Below, in pieces: positions 22,299-32,477 of a DNA stretch of 64,000 nt. The position numbers and the translations under genes are program-made. The DNA lies in assembly GCF_964275005.1 (NCBI RefSeq), contig NC_092705.1, positions 17,387,385 through 17,451,384 on the forward strand, read 5' to 3'. Source of the DNA: Diadema setosum (lineage: Eukaryota > Echinodermata > Echinoidea > Diadematoida > Diadematidae). The notes under the pieces were generated by a model. That model ran no database searches. It saw only the letters and a list, made by a program, of their open reading frames with translations, and was not told the origin of the DNA. Every line of letters begins with the position of its first letter. Within the stretch, counting starts at the first letter, position 1.

Positions 22299-23312
22299 GT
22301 AAGTAACAATACCTTTCACCTTTTGTAGATATTAAAAATAAAATTGTTAAAGGAGTGGTATGATTTTGGTTGAGATGGGGATTCAGGTTTTAACTTTTTG
22401 CGAGAAGATCAAGAATCACTTACGTGAAATATTAAAGAGCCTTCAATTTTAAGAGGAATAAAAAGTTTATCAATTTTGTTTGATCAAAATCGGCTTTGAA
22501 ATGGCTGAGATGTTCATTGTTGTTATTGCTGTCATTGTTGTTGTTGTTGTTGTTGTTTAAATCACTGCTCTAGCCGACGTAGCTGGCGCTCGTCGAGAGT
22601 ACAAGGGCGTGCCGGATATGTCACCGGTTCAAAAGAAATAATGGAATCGTACACGTACCTACATGAGAGCCGTGCTGCGTGTGTTGCATCAGGTCCCATT
22701 TCATCGCGTTTCGATTGTTCCTTGCAAGCGTGGATGGCCTCCCTTTCCATTTTCTGCGCTTGGTTGAGTAACGCGCAAGGTTGGGAAGAGCTCTATTTTC
22801 CAATTAACGTGATTATTTTGGCTGGCCACCTACTGACTGAACGCCGACTTGTGCGTGCATGCAGTAATCATACAACATTGACTACTTTCGAATTGATGGT
22901 TTCGACTTCCTCTGTTGGCGTTCTCTCTGAGTGGTTCAACTTTGACAATCGCATTAGATATAAACTACAAGCAGCCAAAAGGGATTCGATTATACACTTA
23001 TCCCCTTATCCCCTTCACATATTATACAATTTTGATGTGAAGTCCTCTTGAAGGACCAGTTTGGGTTTCCACATTTTGAAAGTGAGGTCGGAATGTATTC
23101 CTCCGTTGCTTTTGTGTTTCCTCCTCACAAAGAACAGGGGAAAACAATGAGAAGGAACCTGGCAGGGGCGATACACACTCTCTTCAATAAACAGTTTATT
23201 CCATGCTCTGGTACTCTCGAGGGCGCCAGCTACGTCGGTTTTAGGAATAATAGCTGGAGGGTAAAAATCTCATCCCACGGTACATGTCATTTTCGACTGA
23301 TCGTGGACAAAA
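22299..23312 (+). other. Intron, counterpart of 14,036-15,760
   Basis: The intron repeats the unit 1 sequence without the MITE1 at 14,545. A GTT run lies at about 22,515-22,557. It also keeps the segment after the empty site (TTATTTTGGCTGGCCACC, about 22,813) that is missing from unit 1 around the insertion. No exon seen. Confidence 0.65.
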
Positions 23313-24002
23313 TGTGACAGTGCACCTCAAAACGAACATAAAGTCGCACACACTGATTTTGCGTGAGGACTGAAAATAAGTGAAATGGGTTAACCTAGCC
23401 GAACTTGACTTTTTCATATTTTCTAAAAGAGCGGTTCTTCTTTTACATTATGCTAAAATTTGGTATCATAAAACGGGCAGGAAAGTGTGTTTTTTAGCAG
23501 TTTATCTCAAACATTTTTGGTAGAATAGTGTGATTAGGTGTGTCTTTAGAATCCCTTTTTCATTTCTGAAAAACCTTGTCCACACTCATCACTTTCAACT
23601 CAAATAACTTTTGAAAGGATACTGCTAATGTTTTGAGAGTTTGCGTTAATTATGGACAGAATGTGTTAATGAGGCATGCTTAATTTCAGTTTAATCTGAT
23701 AATCCCTTCATTGTTGTTACTCCGGGGGTTTACTTCCTGTTTTTTGTCCCATTCATCGCACAGCCAGCACGGTTTGGTAAAGATTAAACGCTTGAATAGA
23801 CACTGCACTTCAGAGCCTCTTTTCTCAGTTCACACTTTTCCTGAGTTTGTGCTTTCTTTCCAATAATTAGATAGGTTAGGAGAGTCCATTTGATTTGAGT
23901 TATACATGATTGTAAAGCTTAAAGTCTGCTCGTTCAGAATATGGTCTTGACTAGAAATTCATGTCTGGTGACTTTTTGTTTATTTTGAGGTGCAGGGTCA
24001 CA
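23313..24002 (-). mobile_element. MITE1 copy e (unit 2 only), with empty site in unit 1
   Basis: Starts TGTGACAGTGCACCTCAAAA and ends TTTTGAGGTGCAGGGTCACA. The flanks are GTGGACAAAA on the left and AATGAACTTTTG on the right. Unit 1 at about 15,750 reads GTGGACAAAATGAACTTTTG with nothing inserted. The duplicated target is AAAT counted from GTGAC, or AA counted from TGTGAC. Confidence 0.9.
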
Positions 24003-24079
24003 AATGAACTTTTGCACTGTTGAAATTCCAGTCACTGAAATCTCTTCAGTGACTTATCTATCATTGCTTAGTATCATAT

Positions 24080-25338
24080 GACATTATACTCTGGGATTGA
24101 TAACTCCATAACTACTCCAAACTGACTACACGTACTTGTGTATATGCTTTCCTTCATAATAATGAAAGGTTTTTACCGTTGGCTATGATCATTACCATAA
24201 AACTATAATGAAAAGTTTGATCGCGAAAAGAGCTAACTCCATTCTTTTAAAGTTAAGGTAAAAAGACGAAGGAAAAATGAAATGAGGGATATCTTTGCCA
24301 TAACTTAAAAAAGTATATATATTGCTCTGTTACAAAAGATATGGCACTTGGATTTGTTTTTCTCTATCTTGTGATTGATTTACTTAAAGATGTTAAAAAC
24401 AAAAGTGCTTTGTTATTGCGATCAAACTCTCGATAATTATGCTTCACACTGTTGCGGTTAACTTCGAATTAGAAGGAAATGCTGCAATGTATATACAATT
24501 TGTGATTCTTAAATTTGTCTTAAATTCTTACTATTGTATTTTTGCACATGTCCCGAGTTTCTCATCTCTTCAATTATCTTCTTCTGCGTTTATTTATTAA
24601 TCTATTTTTCTTCGTTCGGTTTCAATATTAGATAAAGTAATGATATAATCAAGATATATGTTATGAACATTTTATATGAACTATTTTTTTTCCATTTCTG
24701 TGAAATCGATAACTTCCTTTCCTTCAAAAATGAACATCGTTTGATATTTAGAACTTAATAACTAAAAGTCGTCGCATGAGATCTACGAATATCATTATGT
24801 CAAATGCCCCTTCACCCCCCCCCATAGGAACGTGAATAGAGATTTGTGTATAAAGATGCGAGGTATAGGAATGGATGTCCTCTTCTAATTTGCATATATT
24901 GTTCTATCCGTTATTAGCGCATATGTAAAAACAAAAAAAAAAAACAAAAAAAAAAACCCCAACAACAACAACTGTTTAGATTCAGCAGTCCACTTTTCTA
25001 GTATCCCATAGACCAACAGTTTTGTCAGTCAAAGTCTACTTGCTCATAACTTTGTATATTACTTCAGAATCATCGTCATCATAAGAGAGTTTTATCCGCT
25101 CATGTGCGCCTTCATTGATTACAACATTCAGTGCCACAAAAGGGGAAAAATCCACAAACCAGCATATACAGCAAAATTGTTTATACACATTTTACTTCCA
25201 ATGTTCCGATCTCAAGTTCCAAGCTGTTAGATACTTAACATTAACACACATGATAAAATCATTCTGATATCCCTCCTTTCAGACCGATCTTCATCATATA
25301 CTCAAAATTTTCACATCTTTTACATGTTTTTCCTACAG
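24080..25338 (+). other. Intron after duplication unit 2
   Basis: Unique AT-rich intron between lectin exon C2 and the Ser/Thr-rich exon. It holds an A-rich then CAA-rich tract at about 24,930-24,972. No exon or RNA gene seen. Confidence 0.7.
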
Positions 25339-25770
25339 GTATTTTACCATCCACGTACATTCCAATGAATGTGTACACCCTAAGTGAAATCAGTGTGGAA
25401 TCGCCAACAAATGTCACTGACGCAGTTATCATTACACGTCCCCCTGAGACTAGGACAGCCCACTTGGTACCCCAAAGCGTGGTCACCTCATTTGACGCTT
25501 TTACAACAGCTTTACCAGACGCATGGTCCGTTGTTTCCTCGGCCGATACCACCATTCCCGGGGGTGCCAGAAAGAGCGAAAATAGCACGTCCAAATCTGT
25601 TGCCACTCTGCTACCTTCTGAAGGAAAAGCAACAACACGATCTGGATCAGAAGATGCCAGAAGCAGCGAAAGTAGTCCATCGGAATCTTTTACAACTCTG
25701 CTGGCTTCTGAAGCAAAAGCAACGACGCAAGCTGGATCAATGGTTGAAAAATTTCTGCTGGATTGCTTTG
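25339..25770 (+). CDS. Exon: Ser/Thr-rich mucin-like stalk
   Basis: 432 nt, acceptor TTCCTACAG, phase 1 to 1. Its first two bases complete the last Cys of lectin 2. It reads ILPSTYIPMNVYTLSE and becomes Ser/Thr/Ala-rich. A roughly 29-residue unit occurs twice: one begins ARKSENSTSKSVATLLPSEG, the other ARSSESSPSESFTTLLASEA. Such stretches are usually O-glycosylated stalks. The donor at 25,771 (G|GTACGA) is chosen because it alone gives the phase required by the next exon; it is weaker than the others in this gene. The hydrophobic end FLLDCF is odd for a mucin stalk, so the exact 3' boundary is less certain. Confidence 0.7.
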
Positions 25771-25876
25771 GTACGATTGCATTGGCTTATACTTTCATAA
25801 AACAATTCTACATTGGCCACAAGAGAAAGGGGAGAGAGGAAGGGGAGACAGAAAGAGAGAGAGAAGGAGAGGGAGA

Positions 25877-25909
<33 letters not shown>

Positions 25910-26354
25910 GAAAACAGGCATAAATGAAGCCCAGATAGCTGTGCGTTGCTAAAATCTGGTATTCGAGTGAAATTGTGTGGGCATGTAGTATCTGCATAAT
26001 AGTATTCTCGGAAACACACACACACACACATTTCGACATAATTCTAAAAAAATAAAGAGAGAACATGAACCCCACAAAAAACAAATGAAGCACAGCAATC
26101 GAAAATGTCTCACAATAAAACTCAACAATTTATAACTATAGGTGCACAAACTGAATTTCTGTCGTTTTCTTTAATGTCAGGTTAAGAGCCCAATATGATT
26201 ATGCAATTTGTTACATGTTTCCTAATTTAATCCTATCCGATTTTCTATACTGTCATGTAGGCCTACCTGATAAACTTCTCTCAAGAGCCAAAGGATAAAT
26301 GATCAGACAGTAAAATTCATTGACTTTTCTTCTTGATTATTGTTTTATTCATAG
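25771..26354 (+). other. Intron with GA-rich purine tract and AC microsatellite
   Basis: A GAGA-rich run at about 25,826-25,915 and a CA run near 26,018-26,030. The long frames here are artefacts of these simple repeats. Confidence 0.7.
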
Positions 26355-26480
26355 ATAAAACAACTGAAGGCTCTGCGAATGTAAAGCCCTATCGCCCTTT
26401 GACCTTTTCTTCTCCAACGACTGAAAACCAGCCACGGCTTGCAGTGAAGTTCAAGTCGCCATCTTTGGAAACTAAGCCAG
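26355..26480 (+). CDS. Exon: Pro/Ser/Thr stalk to GAIN transition
   Basis: 126 nt, acceptor TTTATTCATAG, donor GTGAGT, phase 1 to 1, so it could be skipped without changing frame. It reads KTTEGSANVKPYRPLTFSSP and later AVKFKSPSLETKP. No domain is recognised; it links the mucin-like stalk with the GAIN-like exon. Confidence 0.75.
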
Positions 26481-27539
26481 GTGAGTATGAAAGACCTGCG
26501 AGCATGCGCATATTTCACTCAGAGGCAGGCCATCGTATTTGACGACTGTAAGAAGATAATATCTGTCATATGCTATTGGGAAACTAAAGTGTTCGAATAG
26601 GGTAGAGCAGAGCTGCAACTTAGTGTGTACGGCGAAGAAAAGAGAGGATTTGTCTGAGTTTCAAGATAGTGTAGATGCAGTCAGCAATGTGTTGTGAACT
26701 AACGGCGATCAAAAAAGATAAATGCAACGATTAATCATATAAGCTATGATGACAAGGTCAATGTTGACTTAAGACTGCTGATAAACCCAATTGTAGCAGC
26801 AGCTAACAAGGAGACATAGGCCGTCACGTGAAAATAATGATAATCATAAAGAATGAAGAATTCAAAATCATGAATTGATAAGCCTCGGTAACATACTTTG
26901 TGTGAAAGGAAAGTTCCCTTTTTACCATGTGTTTGTTTCCTGCTATTGGAGTGTCTTGGTAAAAAAAATAAAAAAAAAAAACACCAATAATAATGATTTT
27001 CACCATGTGTATACATGCGAGAAACTAAAACTATGATAGGATATATCATAGAAAAAAGAATGATTTTACACATAAGCCTTGAGTTCGGAGCCATTACTTG
27101 TGATGTATTTTTGAAATGTCATTCCACGCATAGTACGGCATCAAAAATATCCCAGTGACATATGTTTGGTTGCTGAGCGTAAATGACATAATATGTTATA
27201 TATATTTTTTTTTTCAACTGGCATATTATGACATACTACTGTTTGATCCATTATACCATAAGGAGAAAAAAAAAAAAAACTGCACAGATCTCTTAAATTT
27301 CGGATGCATTAAATTTTGATGGGCAGGCAACATGCATTGTGCGCTCACAGACACGATAATGACCTATGGAAAAATTAAGCAGGAATTCCCTGCTTGATGT
27401 AATGGATTGGATTCATTAAGATATCAAATGAGCAATACCTAAAATACGTCGATCAACAGTTATGTCCATACTGAAGAGAATGGATGCTAGATTAGCGCCC
27501 TCTAACGTCAACTTTGAAACATGTCGTGCGTCTTCACAG
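26481..27539 (+). other. Intron, no feature recognised
   Basis: AT-rich, with an A-rich tract near 26,968-26,985 and a palindromic TATATATTTTTTTT region around 27,199. No exon seen. Confidence 0.65.
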
Positions 27540-27775
27540 TGAAACTGGCGATAGCCGCTTTTCAAGATCCGAAGCCCGATTGCGAGTCCCTGCAATCTCC
27601 AGTTAATAGCTCCGCCTCTGATGAGGGGAACGGAACGATAACACAGGAGGAAGAAACACAAGACTCCGCCCTGGAGCTCAATTCAGTGGTTAACGTAACT
27701 GTCTTTTGTTTTGACGGCTTCCCGCTCAAACTCCAGAAGGGGGAATATGTCGAGGTCGTCTTTCCTGCTGTCATA
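27540..27775 (+). CDS. Exon: GAIN-like region, N-terminal part
   Basis: 236 nt, acceptor CGTCTTCACAG, donor GTAAGT, phase 1 to 0. It reads KLAIAAFQDPKPDCESLQSP, then an acidic NGTITQEEETQ, then beta-strand-like VVNVTVFCFDGFPLKLQKG and VEVVFPAVI. The alternating hydrophobic strands just before a GPS fit the GAIN-B subdomain of adhesion GPCRs. Only about 130 residues lie between here and the GPS end, against some 320 for a full GAIN, so subdomain A is absent or unrecognisable. Sequons NSS, NGT and NVT are present. Confidence 0.75.
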
Positions 27776-28309
27776 GTAAGTAGTTATGACCGTGTTATAT
27801 GCACAAATATTGCATAATCATGATTCTTGTGGTCTCTTAGTGCTAACGTATGCAAGTGAGAGTAGCTGCACTTCTTTGCATGAGAATCCGGTTGTTTGGT
27901 GTTGTTGTTTTTTTTTTTATTGGGGGAGGGGTCTTTCTTACGTATTTCTTTTGCCTATTCACTCTCAAGAGCGGTCATACGAAGCGATTTGTGCAATCCG
28001 ATAAGATGCTTTCTTTGTAAATAAGTTTGTTTTACTATGACAGTTGATTCCTTCTTGCTGATGTGTGTATAATATGTGAGCAATTCGACTTATTTTACAT
28101 TGCCACTAATATTATGAGCAAGGCCCTCAGAATGGTTTACTGTATTGTGTCCCCTCTGATGAAGGATTAGTCAGTGAGGATGAAGTGCTACCAGAGGACT
28201 CAAACCAGTGATTTCATGACAAAGAATCTTTGTTCTTACTACTTTGACCACAGGAGGAATTCCTTTGGATGAGTTGGTTGATATCTTTTTCTGTTTGTTT
28301 TCCACACAG
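27776..28309 (+). other. Intron, no feature recognised
   Basis: Contains a T-run with GGGGGAGGGG at about 27,906-27,930. Nothing else seen. Confidence 0.6.
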
Positions 28310-28359
28310 GATTTTGACAACGAAGTGCCGGTGTGTACGTCAATGAAGGCTAGCGACGC
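28310..28359 (+). CDS. Exon: start of the GPS motif
   Basis: 50 nt, acceptor TTTTCCACACAG, donor GTAAGT, phase 0 to 2. It reads DFDNEVPVCTSMKASDA. The Cys in VCT is the first conserved GPS Cys. The Trp that usually follows it (C-x-x-W) is missing. Confidence 0.8.
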
Positions 28360-28917
28360 GTAAGTTCTAAAACATATTGGTCAATGCCCTCCTTTAGGCC
28401 CATAACATACTTGAAAGGACATAACACTAGCAACTTACATGTATATCATTGTTTTCTTTTCATTTGCACGTGAAAATATGAAGGAAATCACAACTTTTTA
28501 TCAAAAGATGTGAAATTTGTAAAAACAATCCGCTTGTCAGTTTGAGCTAACCTTGCCTGAAAATACATGTAAACGTATTATTGTTTGTGCAAACTTTCCT
28601 ACCCATAAATGAACGTTATGAGTCATTTCATGAGTCCAATTTAATATGTTTAAAAGAAATCAATACGCTATGGAAAATTAAAGGAAATGTATATGGGGTA
28701 AAGGACATTTCCACTATGAAGTCATAGAATTTTGCCCCTGTGTGATGTTAGTGTACATGAAATATGCAGATCGCAATATCTATAGTATGAATGTTTATAA
28801 GACTCGATCATAATATATTGATCCATTCATATCTTATACCATTTCTCTTAGTCTCATCTAGTCTGATTTCTCATGTTGTTGCTCATGTTGCTGTTGTTGT
28901 TGTTTCCCACTGATTAG
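28360..28917 (+). other. Intron, no feature recognised
   Basis: AT-rich intron ending in a GTT/GCTGTTGTT-rich stretch before the GPS exon. Nothing else seen. Confidence 0.6.
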
Positions 28918-29026
28918 ATCCTTTGGATGGTCCCCAGAAGGATGTAGATCCGTGTTTGCCAACTACACACACGTAGTCTGCAGATGTGATCATCTTGGCG
29001 CCATAGCCTTACAGCGGGCCCCAATG
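28918..29026 (+). CDS. Exon: GPS motif with His-Leu-Gly at the cleavage position
   Basis: 109 nt, acceptor CACTGATTAG, donor GTACGA, phase 2 to 0. It reads FGWSPEGCRSVFANYTHVV and then CRCDHLGAIALQRAPM. The conserved Trp and the remaining three GPS Cys are present. Autoproteolysis in adhesion GPCRs needs His-Leu followed by Thr or Ser; here codons 28,991-28,999 read His-Leu-Gly. The receptor is therefore predicted not to self-cleave, although the following AIAL could still act as part of a tethered-agonist-like strand. Confidence 0.9.
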
Positions 29027-29217
29027 GTACGATCGATAGTATTGCATGCGTCTATAGCAAAGACACATTTATATCCCTAAATGCAGATTTTGGTTACAGG
29101 AACGTGTAGTTAATCCGTCCCCAGCGTTGTTTGTGCTTGTGGCTTTTCTGTTTCATTGGTTTTTCTTTGTATCTATTTACTATTGACAAACGCTTTTAAC
29201 TGCAGCTGGGGGCGCTG

Positions 29218-29459
29218 CGGCATAGTGGATAAGACTCCCGACTCCCGATCGGAGGACCCGAGTTCGAATCCCGCCCAATGCTTACGTCCTTGGACAAGAT
29301 GTTTTTACCCATTGTGTCCCTCTCGACCTAGGTGTATAAATGGGTACCTGGCAACGCTAGGGTAATAATAATAGCAGGGCCCTCTGGTAGAACAGTGGCA
29401 ATGTCAGTGACTGAAGAGGCTACCCTGGATAAATAGGACCTTATTATTATTATTATTGA
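29218..29459 (+). mobile_element. tRNA-derived SINE, copy 3, in the intron before TM1
   Basis: The head is GGGGGCGCTGCGGCATAGTGG with the intact B box GAGTTCGAATCCC, then the same body as the copies at 7,078 and 17,424, and a longer tail of TTATTATTATTATTATT. It has a small extra CAGTGA near the end. It is an independent insertion in a 477-bp intron, in the same orientation as the host gene. Confidence 0.85.
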
Positions 29460-29503
29460 TATAATGCTTTCCTAACGTTTTTGTGCAATTATCTTTTTCA
29501 TAG

Positions 29504-29616
29504 GGTTACAAGGTTGAGGGGGTCCATCTACTCCTATTGGAAATCCTACAAAAATGTGTAGGAGCCGCTTCTGTTGCCTGCGTGCTCATCATGCTTTTGA
29601 TTTTCTTCACCACTGG
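29504..29616 (+). CDS. Exon: transmembrane segment 1
   Basis: 113 nt, acceptor CTTTTTCATAG, donor GTGAGT, phase 0 to 2. After GYKVEGVHLLLLEILQK comes the hydrophobic CVGAASVACVLIMLLIFF, matching TM1 of family B2 receptors. It follows the GPS with a linker of about 20 residues. Confidence 0.85.
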
Positions 29617-30304
29617 GTGAGTTCTTCAACATCCTTTATTCTTTTTTAGAGTTACAAAAAATAATGAAGAAACCCTTCCCTATAGATCCAATTCAGTTAC
29701 AACATCCTGTATTGCTTTTTAGCGTTAAAGAAATGAAGAAGAAACCCTTCCCTATAGATGCAGTTACATTTCAAAAAGTTTATCACTTTTAAGAATAGTT
29801 TAAAAATATCTCAATTATTTTTTGCATAGAATTAAAATTGTTGTGTCCAAATGCCTACTGTCCGCACAGCTTAATCCATCTAGACTTTACACTCGATGCT
29901 ATTGAAATAGTACTTCCCTCGTTATCACTTTCCTGCAAGTGTTGTGGTGCAGTAACATTAATGAAATATAGTAAAGGAAAATAAAGTCTGGTAAGTCATT
30001 CTCAAAATCAAAATCGGATATCCGATGTTGATTCTTATCATAACCGGTCATTCTATTTCTAATAGTAATCTGGATCACCTTCCAAGGTTGCATAATAGTT
30101 TGTGATTGTGGTCTACTCCAAATTTTGAGGTGAGATGGCTATGGCATTTTTTTTCCAGTTATGAGCATCAGGAAGTTCTGGCCATGCGATGCAAGTAGCA
30201 ATAATTAGATAAGTTAAGAATGAATAAGATGAAAGTTGCAACGTTATTGTGTCGTTTACAACCAACCATCTACAATTGTTTGATTTTTCATGCATGTTTA
30301 ACAG
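29617..30304 (+). other. Intron with partial tandem duplication
   Basis: A phrase GAAACCCTTCCCTATAGAT occurs at about 29,668 and again at 29,741, suggesting an imperfect ~70-bp tandem duplication. No exon seen. Confidence 0.55.
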
Positions 30305-30407
30305 GGCGTATGGATCTCAACTGACAAAAATTCAAGTCAACATTGCAGTCACGATCGGGTCTGTGACCATACTCTATCTTGGTGGTTTCAAAGCCACAAG
30401 TAATTTG
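30305..30407 (+). CDS. Exon: transmembrane segment 2
   Basis: 103 nt, acceptor TGTTTAACAG, donor GTATGT, phase 2 to 0. It reads AYGSQLTKIQVNIAVTIGSV and continues TILYLGGFKATSNL. A basic/polar first intracellular loop is followed by TM2. Confidence 0.85.
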
Positions 30408-31023
30408 GTATGTTGGATATGTTCATTTCTAGTAAAGTGATGGAATAGTTTTCAAGCAAGTGACATCGATTCTCTCGGTCATACCAGTCATTCATTCATT
30501 TGAGCATGGAAATTAGGTTCCTAAATGTTCTATATAGATTAACAGCTTGAACTTCAGCAGTGAATGGAAAAGCCCAAGTCAATAATATGTACAAATTGTA
30601 AATGCTAATTTGCTTTTTTATTTGGATATGGATATAGATAAATAAATAAAACGAAAAATTGTCCAATGTTTAGTCGTCTTGTTATTTTCGTTTCATAAGG
30701 TGATTAGTACGATTTAATTCAAGTTTCCCCCTGAAAATAGGTATCAATTTAGATCAGTTCAGCAATGAAGGAAGTAGGATATGGTTGTTTATTCTTCAAC
30801 TATTGACAAATCAGTTGTTCTTATTCTTACATGTATAAGTTTTTCGTGCACTAAAGTCGAATAGGTTGTTAGAGCAAGTAATGTTAAGTACTAGGTTTGA
30901 AGTATGCTTTTTTTTTGTGCTGCTCACCCCAAAGACCGTATGGCAAGGCAGAAATATGACTGTTAAAGTAGGCGATGACCAAACGTATTCTCTCTTTGCT
31001 TACCTTCCACTAAAACATTCCAG
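30408..31023 (+). other. Intron, no feature recognised
   Basis: AT-rich, with a GATATAGATAAATAAATAAA stretch near 30,628. Nothing else seen. Confidence 0.6.
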
Positions 31024-31225
31024 GACGTTTGCTCGGCGATAGCGGCAGCTCTACAGTACCTATTTACTGTTTATGCAACCTGGCTTGTGGCTCAGACAGC
31101 CGTCTTGTGCCACACGTGCCACATCCATGGAAAACCACGAGAAAATGCACTCGTCTCCATAAGAGCACCCTCAGAGGAGAACACTGAAAAGGTTGACCTG
31201 ACCAAAATATTCATTTTTGCTTGGG
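31024..31225 (+). CDS. Exon: TM3, second intracellular loop and start of TM4
   Basis: 202 nt, acceptor ACATTCCAG, donor GTAAGA, phase 0 to 1. It reads DVCSAIAAALQYLFTVYATW followed by LVAQTAVLCHTCH, closely fitting the family pattern C-x-x-IAALLHYFFLxxFxW. The first Cys should pair with the Cys of the second extracellular loop (CWL at 32,412). The loop HGKPRENALVSIRAPSEENT is long and contains both charges. KIFIFAWG begins TM4. Confidence 0.9.
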
Positions 31226-31587
31226 GTAAGAAGCAGAGTTTATTAGGTTCCCATACCACGATATTCATTCTTTCCTCAATGTTCCTGTTGACGTATCTAA
31301 CGACTTGTACAAGAGACACTGGATACTGACTGTAAAGTCTGGTTTAAGGTTTTGTATGCTTTACCACTGTTTACATGTTGATCCCTAGATGTACTTGTAC
31401 CTTTGAAAGAAAGAAAATTATAAGATGCATATTCAAATTCGGATTTTTTTGGTGTCATATATATTATATGTCTGACAATCATATCTGAGCACAATTTCGC
31501 CAGAGCCTTGATCACCGCAAAAGACTGTTATTTTTATCAGCAAGATCAAACTTTTAATATGCCACTGTACTTTTCTTACCGTGATAG
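31226..31587 (+). other. Intron, no feature recognised
   Basis: Nothing beyond AT-rich sequence seen. Confidence 0.6.
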
Positions 31588-31654
31588 GTTTTCCTCTTCT
31601 CCTGGTTGGACTTCTCTACAAGGAGATGCCCTACGGTTACGGGACCCCCCATAA
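31588..31654 (+). CDS. Exon: TM4
   Basis: 67 nt, acceptor TACCGTGATAG, donor GTAAGC, phase 1 to 2. The Gly codon is completed across the junction, giving WGFPLLLVGLLYKEMPYGYG, the conserved W-G-x-P-start of TM4 in adhesion receptors. Confidence 0.85.
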
Positions 31655-32013
31655 GTAAGCTCCTATCTATTTGTGCGGGAAATATCTATTAGTTTGTTTT
31701 TCCTGTGGAAATAAGAGAGCATACATAACGCTTTATTAATTGTACAATGGATTTTGCTTGTTTGCTGTGTGTGTGTGAGTGTGTGTATTGCTTTTCTATA
31801 AGCGCACATTAATCTTATTCCAGCGCATGCACACGCCAAAATTATAAGTAGTTCTCATGCGAGATGAAAATTGAATAATATACATCAGATCACATTGGAA
31901 TTCTGAAATTACTTCTAAACGAAAATCTCCTTTGAAAATAAGATCAAAATCTGTTGCTTATCTCATGAAGAGTAATGCACAGTGACCTATTTGCTATGAA
32001 TTCTCCTTAATAG
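31655..32013 (+). other. Intron with TG repeat
   Basis: A short TG run near 31,766-31,788. Nothing else seen. Confidence 0.6.
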
Positions 32014-32082
32014 TGGATATTTGAACGACAAAGAAAAATGGATTACGTGCAACTACCTGCGATTATTGGACAAGAGTACAAC
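32014..32082 (+). CDS. Exon: second extracellular loop, first part
   Basis: 69 nt, acceptor CTCCTTAATAG, donor GTACTG at 32,083, phase 2 to 2. It reads GYLNDKEKWITCNYLRLLDK before joining the next exon's CWL. The donor is chosen for phase; the frame stays open for another 75 bases, so a longer exon version is possible but would not join CWL in frame. Confidence 0.65.
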
Positions 32083-32410
32083 GTACTGCCTGAAGACGAC
32101 AGCAATCGAGATAGGCGGCATTGATAGCTTAGCTATGGTAGAAATGTGTGCCCTTCAATAAACTACCTACTTTGCATGTTAGAATGAGCTGAGTTTTGGT
32201 GTGATGCTCTGTCAAGACCTGACAATTTGGTTTCTACTTCTTTCTACTTATTTTTATACTTCTTTTTACTTATTCAGCTTGTCAGGTTTGTGGGTTTTTT
32301 TTTTTTCCGACGTGAGGAATGGTATTGACAGATCAACGAACATACTCTATGCAGGTGTATTCTATGCATTATGTATCTAAACACACACTTTTATCTTTTC
32401 CATTCCAAAG
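32083..32410 (+). other. Intron, no feature recognised
   Basis: Includes a duplicated CTTCTTTCTACTTATT-like phrase near 32,238-32,275. Nothing else seen. Confidence 0.5.
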
Positions 32411-32477
32411 TTGCTGGTTGGCCACTGCCGTCACCGTCTACAAAATATATGTCGCAATAGTGTGGATTGTCGCAATG
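32411..32477 (+). CDS. Exon: CWL motif of the second extracellular loop and start of TM5
   Basis: 67 nt, acceptor CATTCCAAAG, donor GTAAAG, phase 2 to 0. It reads CWLATAVTVYKIYVAIVWIV. CWL is the family-defining motif whose Cys pairs with the TM3 Cys. Confidence 0.85.

Larger units (their letters stand above)
15832..24079 (+). repeat. Tandem segmental duplication, unit 2 (carries lectin module 2)
   Basis: Unit 2 begins at the recurrence of the 6,920 marker and ends where its similarity to 15,831 stops, at TAGTATCATAT (24,079). It shares SINE, MITE2 and exons A, B and C with unit 1. Private features are the mariner-like foldback, MITE1 copies at 16,575 and 23,313, a 44-bp-arm hairpin, a hAT-like miniature and the 1.35-kb insert between exons A and B. 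Confidence 0.85.

Noticed and set aside
25795-26093. Leu/Ser-rich - strand frames
   Set aside because: Translation of a GAGA tract in an intron.
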